Positions 11,495-18,333 of a DNA stretch of 64,000 nucleotides are shown in pieces. Below the pieces are notes generated by a model. The model saw nothing but the letters and a program-made list of their open reading frames with translations, ran no database searches and had not been told where the DNA came from. The DNA comes from an uncultured Microbacterium sp. (lineage in GTDB: Bacteria > Actinomycetota > Actinomycetes > Actinomycetales > Microbacteriaceae). Position numbers and translations under genes: made by a program. The stretch spans positions 620,001-684,000 of the forward strand of contig NZ_CANKZA010000001.1 in NCBI RefSeq assembly GCF_947488465.1, given 5' to 3'. Every line of letters begins with the position of its first letter. The stretch's first letter is position 1.

Positions 11495-12898
11495 TCAGCG
11501 GGATTCGTCGATAGCGGTCTGGATGCTGTCGCTTCCCGGTGGTTGAGTAGCGCGCACAGCGCTGACGCCCGCTGGTTGAATAGCGCGCGCAGCGCTGACG
11601 CCCGCTGGCTGAGTAGCGCGCGCACCGCTGATCCCCGGTGGTTGAGTAGCGCGCGTAGCGCTGACGCCCGCTGGTTGAGTAGCGCGCGTAGCGCGCGTAC
11701 CGAAACCACTCACGTCGATCTGTCCGGTGACGGCGGCGGTGATGAGCGCAGCGCGGCGCTCCTTCGCGAGGGCGATCGCGGCGTCGATGTCCGCGATCTG
11801 CCGGTCTCGAGACTCCTGCGCGCTGTCGACTTCGGCGGCGACGCGCTTCTGGACTTCAATCGATGGAAGTGGCACACGCAGTTCACGTACGTCAGCCAGG
11901 CTGAGCTGGATCTTGGTTCCGCCATAAGACTTCTCAGCGATCTGAGCTTTTGTCGACGGCGTGAGCAGAGCGTGAGCCAGGAACCTCGGCTCACAGAGAG
12001 CACGACTTGGCCGGATCAGCGCCACATGCTGACTCGTGTAGCCGCCCGCGACGTCGGTCCCGGCCACACCAACCGACCCGAGATCGGCGGTGATGGACAT
12101 GAGGACATCGCCAATCTCGATGCGAGCCCGCGCACCTTCCGTTCGCTCGACTCCGTTCACTCGCTTCAGATCGCTCGTCTGAATGGCCAGAGAGTCCCGT
12201 GCGATGTTCGTGATGCGAATAAACGGATCGCCTTCCTCGCCGAGGAGGTCGCTCCAGCCGCGAGACCCGCTGGTAACGTACTCGACGAATCTCCGCAACT
12301 GAGGTGTCGCTCCATCTATCTCCGACATCACTGCGGCCCGCATCGCCGTGAACCGTTCTGTCGTGATCGCCCGCCCGATCGTGAGGTCGGCGATGAAGGC
12401 GTCGATCTCGGCGGTCTCGTGGTCGAGGTAGTCCGCGATCTGCCGCTGCTCGGTCGGTGTCGGCAGCGGCATATGAATGCGGGCGACATCGCTGGCGTTG
12501 ATCGCTGGGTAGCTGACACCGACCGATTGAGCGACCACTGCTTCTACGAAGTCAGCGCTGAGCAGGGCGTATCCCAGATAGCGGGACTCAACTGCTTTCG
12601 GGCGCAACACGGCAAAGCCGGTTGATGCGACAGCGTTGTCGGGCGAGTCCTCCACTCTCGCGACAGCGCGAAGATAGGTCCGGACGGTAGAAACGACGAT
12701 GTCGCCGTCGCGTGCGAGACGGCGCGCTCGACTCGGCAATTGCTCGAACGGGCGCGGTTCCTGCCATTGAATGGGGAGTCCGTAAGCAACGTCCGATATC
12801 TCGGCGTAGGAGTACTCCGCATCTGCCGGCGTGTCCTCGCCAAGCGTTTCCGGATTCAGGTCCGCGACAGCCTTGATTGGCGCAGTCGAGAAGCTCAC
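11495..12898 (-). CDS. hsdS: Type I restriction-modification specificity subunit with repeat-encoded tail
   Basis: HsdS sets the DNA target of the methylase/restriction complex. The GTG start at 12898 overlaps the hsdM stop (GTGA), giving 467 residues. The order is target-recognition domain 1 (about 1-140), conserved helical spacer (143-195, PLPTPTEQRQIADYL), recognition domain 2 (about 200-340), and a second spacer (343-397, PLPSIEVQKR to TGQIDVSG). HsdS proteins of this type normally end near the TGQIDV motif. Here about 68 further residues follow, built from an 11-residue repeat (RATQPAGVSA plus one) encoded by a 33-bp tandem DNA array. Confidence 0.93.
   Translation of the reverse strand: MSFSTAPIKAVADLNPETLGEDTPADAEYSYAEISDVAYGLPIQWQEPRPFEQLPSRARRLARDGDIVVSTVRTYLRAVARVEDSPDNAVASTGFAVLRPKAVESRYLGYALLSADFVEAVVAQSVGVSYPAINASDVARIHMPLPTPTEQRQIADYLDHETAEIDAFIADLTIGRAITTERFTAMRAAVMSEIDGATPQLRRFVEYVTSGSRGWSDLLGEEGDPFIRITNIARDSLAIQTSDLKRVNGVERTEGARARIEIGDVLMSITADLGSVGVAGTDVAGGYTSQHVALIRPSRALCEPRFLAHALLTPSTKAQIAEKSYGGTKIQLSLADVRELRVPLPSIEVQKRVAAEVDSAQESRDRQIADIDAAIALAKERRAALITAAVTGQIDVSGFGTRATRATQPAGVSATRATQPPGISGARATQPAGVSAARAIQPAGVSAVRATQPPGSDSIQTAIDESR
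11536..11700. repeat. 33-bp tandem array (5 units) inside the 3' end of hsdS
   Basis: Copies of GGTTGAGTAG-like sequence start at 11541, 11574, 11607, 11640 and 11673, exactly 33 bp apart. The last unit extends into a complete palindromic element that ends GCGTACCGAAACC near 11707; the others are truncated copies joined by GCTGACGCCCGCT-type linkers. Because 33 is a multiple of three, the array stays in the hsdS frame and encodes 11-residue repeats. There are no unique spacers, so it is not a CRISPR array. Confidence 0.9.
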
Positions 12899-14856
12899 GC
12901 CTTGACCGCTTCCAACCGCGCGCGGATCCGCCCGAGCACCTCGTCGAGGTCGCGGTCGATTTCCTCCAGCGGGCGCGGTGGGACGTATTCGTAGAAGTGG
13001 CGCGTGAAGGGGATCTCGGCGCCCTCCTTCGTCTTCGACTCGTCGATCCAGGCGTCCGGGACGAAGGGCTTCACCTCGCGCTCGAGGTACTCGTGGATGT
13101 CTTCGTCCCATGGCACGTTCTCGGTGTCGCGGCGGGACGCATCCGATACCGGCTTGCCCGCGACCGTCACGAGTTCACCCTCGTCGTCGGGCTCGCCGAG
13201 TTCGGAGATGAGGGTCTTGAGCTGAGCGGGGGTGAGGGTGATGTCGGCTTCCGTCAGGAGCTCGGTGAGGGCGCTCGTGAAGGCGGCTCGCGTGGTCTCG
13301 GTACGCTCGCTGCGCGAGCTACTCGACCACCGGTGAAGGGAGTCGCGAAGGGACGTGTCCCACTTTTGGATCGCGCGCGAAGCGAGCGCTTTCTCGAGGC
13401 GCTCGGGGGTCAGGGCGTAGTTCAGGCGCAGGGGGCGCTCGACCGTGATCGTGCGGTAGAAGAAGTCGGTCGTGCGGAAGGTCTTCGAGTGCTTCGACTC
13501 TTCGAAGGTGGTGAACAGGCGCGTGATCTCAGTGATGTGGTCGGGTGACAGCATCCGTCGTTTCGAACCGATCGACTTGCGCATCTTGTCGTACATGCCG
13601 GTCGCATCGATGAGCTGCACCAGACCACGCCGATGCGCGGGCTTGTCTTTGTTGAGCACCCACACGTAGGTCGCGATGCCGGTGTTGTAGAACATGTCGG
13701 TCGGCAGCCCCACGATGGCCTCGAGGTAGTCCGACTCGAGAATCCACTTGCGGATGTTCGACTCGCCCGACCCGGCGCCGCCGGTGAACAGCGGCGAGCC
13801 GTTCAGCACGATGGCCCCGCGCCCTGCAACCGCGTTCACGTCGCCCGGCTTCGGCTCGCGCAGCTTCGAGACGAGGTGCATGAGGAAGAGCAGCGACCCA
13901 TCGCTCACGCGCGGAAGCCCGGGACCGAACCGGCCCGCAAACCCCGCGACGGTGTGCTCGGTGTCGATCTGTGTGCGGAACTGCTTCCAGTCCACCCCGA
14001 ACGGCGGGTTCGACAGGCCGTAGTGGAACGTGCGCCCCTCGAACGCCGGATCGGTGAGGGTGTTGCCGAGCACGATGTTCTCGATCGGCTGACCCTTCAC
14101 GACCATGTCGGCCTTGCAGATCGCGTACGAAGCCGGGTTGATCTCCTGACCCAGCAGATTCACCTGCGCCTTGGCATTGTGCGCGTGGATGCGGTCGGCG
14201 GCGACCGACAGCATCCCACCCGTCCCGGCCGTCGGGTCATACACCTCGCGCACGATGCCCGGCGTCATGAGGCTCTCGTCGCTGTCGACGAGGAGCGACA
14301 CCATGAGCTCGATCACTTCGCGCGGGGTGAAGTGCTCACCCGCGGTCTCATTGCTCGCCTCGGCGAACTTGCGGATGAGCTCCTCGAAGATGTGACCCAT
14401 CTGCTCGTTGCTCACGGCATCGGGATGCAGGTTCGCCTTCGCGAAGTGCTGCAGCACCTGCAGGAGCAGATCGTTCGCACCCAGATCGATGATCGCGTCG
14501 TCGAACTTGTACCGCTCGAAGATGTCGCGCACGTTCGGCGAGAACGCGCGCACATAGTCGCGCAGATTCTGCTCGAGGTTGTCGGGGTCGCCCTGCAACG
14601 ACTTCAGATCGTGCTGCGAACGGTTCCAGAACGAATACGGATGCCCCGCTTTCGCACGCAGCATCGCCTGCGGCGGCTCATCGTCGGGCCCGTACCCCTC
14701 GGATGCCGCGAGCACCGCCTTCTTCGTCGGCGCGAGCACGGCATCGAGGCGAGCAAGCACGGTGAACGGCAGAATCACGTCTCCGTACTGGTGCTGCTTG
14801 TACGTACCGCGGAGGATGTCGGCGGCGTTCCAGATGAACGTGGCGTGATTGAGCAC
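12895..14856 (-). CDS. hsdM: Type I restriction-modification DNA methyltransferase subunit M
   Basis: HsdM methylates adenine N6 in the target. The 653-residue protein has an N-terminal helical domain, the SAM-binding motif DPTAGTGGML (about residue 212) and the catalytic NPPF motif (about 285). It begins the hsd operon and overlaps hsdS by 4 bp. Residues of about 509-521 (WSSSSRSERTETT) are encoded by an embedded palindromic repeat (13294-13331) nearly identical to one found beyond rpsD, so this stretch looks inserted in frame. Core motifs are intact and the enzyme should be active. Confidence 0.95.
   Translation of the reverse strand: MLNHATFIWNAADILRGTYKQHQYGDVILPFTVLARLDAVLAPTKKAVLAASEGYGPDDEPPQAMLRAKAGHPYSFWNRSQHDLKSLQGDPDNLEQNLRDYVRAFSPNVRDIFERYKFDDAIIDLGANDLLLQVLQHFAKANLHPDAVSNEQMGHIFEELIRKFAEASNETAGEHFTPREVIELMVSLLVDSDESLMTPGIVREVYDPTAGTGGMLSVAADRIHAHNAKAQVNLLGQEINPASYAICKADMVVKGQPIENIVLGNTLTDPAFEGRTFHYGLSNPPFGVDWKQFRTQIDTEHTVAGFAGRFGPGLPRVSDGSLLFLMHLVSKLREPKPGDVNAVAGRGAIVLNGSPLFTGGAGSGESNIRKWILESDYLEAIVGLPTDMFYNTGIATYVWVLNKDKPAHRRGLVQLIDATGMYDKMRKSIGSKRRMLSPDHITEITRLFTTFEESKHSKTFRTTDFFYRTITVERPLRLNYALTPERLEKALASRAIQKWDTSLRDSLHRWSSSSRSERTETTRAAFTSALTELLTEADITLTPAQLKTLISELGEPDDEGELVTVAGKPVSDASRRDTENVPWDEDIHEYLEREVKPFVPDAWIDESKTKEGAEIPFTRHFYEYVPPRPLEEIDRDLDEVLGRIRARLEAVKA
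13294..13331. repeat. Palindromic repeat element embedded in hsdM
   Basis: This 38-bp sequence has the core GCTCGCTGCGCGAGC (arms GCTCGC and GCGAGC) flanked by GGTCTCGGTAC and TACTCGACCACC. It differs at only three positions from the intergenic copy after rpsD that begins near 32475. It is read through in frame by hsdM. Confidence 0.85.
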
Positions 14857-14890
14857 AGAGGGCCTTCGGAGAGAGCGCGGCAGAGACTGA

Positions 14891-14907
14891 TCTCACTCTA
14901 TGTGAGA
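14891..14907 (-). promoter_or_regulatory. Palindrome over the putative hsdM -10 element
   Basis: TCTCAC-TCTAT-GTGAGA is a perfect 6-bp inverted repeat. On the minus strand it contains TAGAGT (14895-14900), a plausible -10 element about 40 bp upstream of the hsdM ATG. A symmetric site at this position could bind a dimeric regulator of the restriction operon, but no controller gene is adjacent. Confidence 0.4.
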
Positions 14908-14994
14908 GGGTCCGACACAGATGAGAAGACTCTCATTCTTGGGTGGCTTTTTCCAGGCTTGATCTGTGCTTTTCCGGCTCTCAATGTCGGACCC
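14908..14994. repeat. 10-bp inverted repeat flanking the hsdM/HNH intergenic region
   Basis: GGGTCCGACA at 14908-14917 and TGTCGGACCC at 14985-14994 are perfect inverted copies about 67 bp apart. They bracket most of the intergenic DNA between the divergent hsdM and HNH genes. The function is unknown; a regulatory pair or the ends of a small lost element are possible. Confidence 0.5.
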
Positions 14995-15013
14995 CCCGAG
15001 GATGATGATCGGT

Positions 15014-16426
15014 ATGGACCTCCTCACTCCGCCCCTCGAAAGCCTGCAGTCGCAGGTCGCGGCGTTGGTGGCGGAGTGCTCGTCGGCGCGGCCCTTCCAG
15101 CGGGCCACAGAGCACGAGCTCGCGTCGCAGCTCGGGGCGATCGCGACGGTCCACCGGCTCGTCGAGGCGATGCTGATCGACGCGACGGGCGAGGTCATGC
15201 GCAGGTCTGAGACCGGTGACCGCGACGAGCGGATGACATCGCACCTGGGCTGCCGCGACGTCACCGACCTGGTCGAGCAGATCACCCGCGTGAGCGCGCA
15301 GACCGCGGCTCGCCTGCAGCGGGCGGCGCGGGCGACGCGCCCGGCGATCTCCGACATCTCCGGCGAACTCCTCGAGGCGCCGTTCCCGTCGGTGCGCGAC
15401 GCGATGGTAGACGGGGTTATCGGTGTCGACGGCATTCTGTCGATCACCGATCCCCTGCAGCAGACCGCACCGCGGGTCACGCACGATGCGCGCCGGCAGG
15501 CGGCCGACGTCGTGGTCGCCGAAGCGCGCGGCGAAGGTCCCGATGGGGCTCCGCCCGCCTGCGCCGCATTGCTCAAGATCCACGCGCAGACTTGGTCGAT
15601 CGCGCTCGATCAAGATGGCGCAGAGCCGCGCGAGCGGGCAGCGATCCGGAAGCGGGCTCTGGTGCTCGGCGTCGCGACGCCGACGGGCGTCCCGATCCGA
15701 GGGATGCTGCTCCCCGAAGTCGCCGCGCAGTTGCAGACAATCTTCGACGCACAGCTGTCGCCGAAAGTGAGCTTCGACGACCCGGCCGCGGCAGACGCGA
15801 ACGGTGAACTACTCCCCCTCGCCGGGGCCGACGATCGCACGCGCGCCCAGAAGCAGCACGACGCATTCGCCGCCGCGCTCGGGGTCGCGGCATCCAGCGG
15901 GCTGTTGCCGACCCTCGGCGGGTACGCGCCGACGCTCGTGGTGTCGGTGACAGCCGAAGACCTCGCCGCAGACACCGGGTACGCGCACGCGCAAGGATGC
16001 GCTGAGGCGATCTCGACCACCGTCGCCCGGCACATCGCGTGCGCCGGACGGATTCAGCGGATCACAACACGGAAAGACGGGAAGATCGTCGAGATCGGGA
16101 CGGAAGAACGCGTCTTCAACCGCCACCAGCGCCGCGCGATCGCCCTCCGCGACGGCGGATGCGTGATTCCCGGATGCGGGACGCCCGCGGCGTGGTGCGA
16201 GATCCACCACGTCACCGAATATGCGCAGGGCGGCAAAACCCACACCGACAACGGGGTTCTCTTGTGCTGGTTCCACCATCGGTTCCTCGACCGGATCGGG
16301 TGGCAGATCCGGATGAACGCGGGGGTCCCCGAAGTGAAAGCGCCACCCTGGCTCGGAACCGATCACCGCTGGCGCGCGGTCACGACGTCTCCTGTGCGGC
16401 TGAAGCGACGCCTGCAACGCACGTGA
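15014..16426 (+). CDS. DUF222 / HNH endonuclease domain protein
   Basis: The 470-residue protein has the long N-terminal helical DUF222-type region followed by a C-terminal HNH nuclease domain. The latter shows zinc ligands (CVIPGCGTPAAWC, about residues 380-395), the catalytic EIHHV, the TDNGVLLC segment and a final HHR. Such proteins are numerous in actinobacterial genomes and are often multicopy; their role is unclear (mobile or defence nuclease). The start at 15014 is chosen over upstream ATGs at 15002 and 15005 because a GAGG lies about 12 bases before it, a weak argument. It is convergent with the Rieske fusion gene. Confidence 0.85.
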   Translation: MDLLTPPLESLQSQVAALVAECSSARPFQRATEHELASQLGAIATVHRLVEAMLIDATGEVMRRSETGDRDERMTSHLGCRDVTDLVEQITRVSAQTAARLQRAARATRPAISDISGELLEAPFPSVRDAMVDGVIGVDGILSITDPLQQTAPRVTHDARRQAADVVVAEARGEGPDGAPPACAALLKIHAQTWSIALDQDGAEPRERAAIRKRALVLGVATPTGVPIRGMLLPEVAAQLQTIFDAQLSPKVSFDDPAAADANGELLPLAGADDRTRAQKQHDAFAAALGVAASSGLLPTLGGYAPTLVVSVTAEDLAADTGYAHAQGCAEAISTTVARHIACAGRIQRITTRKDGKIVEIGTEERVFNRHQRRAIALRDGGCVIPGCGTPAAWCEIHHVTEYAQGGKTHTDNGVLLCWFHHRFLDRIGWQIRMNAGVPEVKAPPWLGTDHRWRAVTTSPVRLKRRLQRT

Positions 16427-16433
16427 GTCGGCG

Positions 16434-16672
16434 CGGGGTGATCTCGGTACACCGCGGCTGCGCCGCGGCACTCGATCACCGGGGATAGCGCTGCGCCGTG
16501 GCACTCGATCACCGGGGACAGCGCTGCGCCGCGGTGTATCGAGATCACCGGGGATAGCGCTGCGCCGCGGCACTCGATCACCGGGGACAGCGCTGCGCCG
16601 CGGTACTCGATCACCGGGGACAGCGCTGCGCCGCGGCACTCGATCACCGGAGATAGCGCTGCGCCGCGGTGT
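16434..16672. repeat. 33-bp palindrome-derived tandem array between convergent genes
   Basis: A complete palindromic element (16436-16482, core CCGCGGCTGCGCCGCGG) is followed by truncated copies containing CGATCACCGGGGA and AGCGCTGCGCCGCGG. The GATCACC motif recurs at 16474, 16507, 16543, 16576, 16609 and 16642, i.e. at 33-bp steps with one 36-bp step. The design matches the hsdS array: one full element plus tandem truncated copies. It fills the space between the ends of the HNH and Rieske genes and could act as a bidirectional transcription barrier. Confidence 0.88.
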
Positions 16673-16685
16673 GCCGAGCGGGAGA

Positions 16686-18248
16686 TCAGGTGGTCGGGGC
16701 CGACGCCGTCTCGATGATGCGCGATGCGCGGATCGGGTGTCCCTGCGTCGACAGGCACTTGCCGGTCTCCAGGTCCCACTTCCAGTCGTGCAGCGAGCAG
16801 GTGAGCACGCCGTCTTCGATCTTCGCCGTTTTGGTGAGATCGGCGCGCAGGTGCGGGCACCGGCGCTGCACGGTCCATTCGCCGATCTCGGCATCCTCGG
16901 TCTGGTCCGACTGCTCCGCATACCAGTTCTCGACGTACTCGATGCGGTCACGGGAGAGGCACTTGAGGAACGTCGTCAAGAACTCGTTGAACTTGCCGGA
17001 GCGACCGACCTCGAACTGCATCGACAGGAAGATCGAGTTCGACCAGTCGATCTCGTGATCGGCGATGTTGGTCGAGACGAGGTCGGCGGGAATCGTGTAC
17101 CAGTAGATGCACTCCTCCCCCGCGTACTCCCGCACCTTCGCCTTCGGGAAGTCGACGACCATGTCGAGGTCGCCGATGCGGAAGCGCACGTTGCCGCCGA
17201 CACCGTTGCGGATCGTGCGCGCCCGGCGCAGGAGCGGCTCCCACCATTCCTTGAGCGCCGCCAACATCTCGTCGGGCGGCAGGATCGGCGCGCGCGATGC
17301 GATCTCGGCCGCGACCTCGGCCTGTCGCGTGTCGCGCTGCTGAGCGAGGTAGTTCCACTTGTCGTGGAACACGCGCTCGATCTCGGCATCCGTATACAGC
17401 GTCTGGCTGATCTCGGCCGCGCTGCCGGCGAGGTCGACCTGCGTCCCCGGCACGAACAGGTGGCCCTGCTGGTCGGGCCGCAACTCGGCCATGTGGGCAA
17501 GGAACTGCGCCTGGTCGGTGAAGATCGAGTCATCCTCGCTCCCCCACCCGTTGTAGCGGAAGAGGTCTTCGCGCAGGAACATGGGCGGACCCGCCATCGG
17601 GAAGACGTGCGGGGCATCGACCTTCTCGATGTAGTACATCGCGCGCTTGTTCTGGGCCTCACGCTTCAGATGCGCGAAGTTCTGCTTCGCATCCTGCGGC
17701 AAGTCGTAGACCATCGGCCACCAGATCGCACCCGACGTCTGGGTGAAGTACGCATCCGGTGTGCCGAAGCTCAGTAGCTTGTCGAGATCGAGCGGGTGCG
17801 AATCGTTCTGGTTCAGGATGCTGGCGGTGCCGTCGTCGACCGACAGCGATGAGTCGCCGATCGGGCCATCGCTCGGTGCGCGCAGCGGCGTGATCATGAT
17901 CTTCAGGTCGCCGTACTGCAGCGGTACACCCGCCTGCGTGTAGACGATGTTGTCGAAGCCGAGGGCGCGGAGGTCGCTCTCGAGGTCGTCCGTCGGATAA
18001 TCCGGCAACAGCACCGGAATGTCGCGGCGTACGTAGCGCTGCAGCAGCGCCGGGTCGAAATGATCGCGGTGCCGGTGCGAGATGTAGAGGAAGTCCGCGG
18101 CGGCGAAGCGTTCCCAGTCGAGCCCTCGATTGTCGGGGAACGGAAACCACGAGCCGAAGAAGCTCGGGCCGACGACGGGGTCGCAGAGGATGCTGCCACC
18201 GGTCGTCTCGATGAACATTCCGGCGTGGCCGAGTCCTGTGATGCGCAT
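16686..18248 (-). CDS. Metallo-beta-lactamase fold / Rieske [2Fe-2S] fusion protein
   Basis: The 520-residue protein joins an N-terminal metallo-beta-lactamase domain (HRHRDHFD metal motif about residues 58-65, UlaG-like overall) to a C-terminal Rieske domain. The Rieske ligands are CPH and CSLHDW near residues 470-495. This combination recalls the CMP-N-acetylneuraminate hydroxylase-like family, in which a Rieske centre is paired with this fold, though the domain order here differs. A strong ribosome-binding site (AGGAGG, 8 bases before ATG) fixes the start. Substrate and redox partner are unknown; it is the last gene of the island before the repeat array. Confidence 0.85.
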   Translation of the reverse strand: MRITGLGHAGMFIETTGGSILCDPVVGPSFFGSWFPFPDNRGLDWERFAAADFLYISHRHRDHFDPALLQRYVRRDIPVLLPDYPTDDLESDLRALGFDNIVYTQAGVPLQYGDLKIMITPLRAPSDGPIGDSSLSVDDGTASILNQNDSHPLDLDKLLSFGTPDAYFTQTSGAIWWPMVYDLPQDAKQNFAHLKREAQNKRAMYYIEKVDAPHVFPMAGPPMFLREDLFRYNGWGSEDDSIFTDQAQFLAHMAELRPDQQGHLFVPGTQVDLAGSAAEISQTLYTDAEIERVFHDKWNYLAQQRDTRQAEVAAEIASRAPILPPDEMLAALKEWWEPLLRRARTIRNGVGGNVRFRIGDLDMVVDFPKAKVREYAGEECIYWYTIPADLVSTNIADHEIDWSNSIFLSMQFEVGRSGKFNEFLTTFLKCLSRDRIEYVENWYAEQSDQTEDAEIGEWTVQRRCPHLRADLTKTAKIEDGVLTCSLHDWKWDLETGKCLSTQGHPIRASRIIETASAPTT

Positions 18249-18333
18249 GGGGAAAACCTCCTGGTCGAGCGACGTCGAGTCTACGCGGGCGTGCCCGCGG
18301 CATCGGCTCGACGGGCCGTGGAAAGACCGGCCA

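Noticed and set aside
11536-11707. CRISPR array
   Set aside because: The units are contiguous at 33 bp with no unique spacers, they are inside hsdS, and there are no cas genes.
16434-16672. CRISPR array, or a minus-strand gene with PGDRVPRRSA repeats
   Set aside because: There is no repeat-spacer alternation. The open frame across it is a by-product of the 33-bp period and lies antisense to the HNH gene end.
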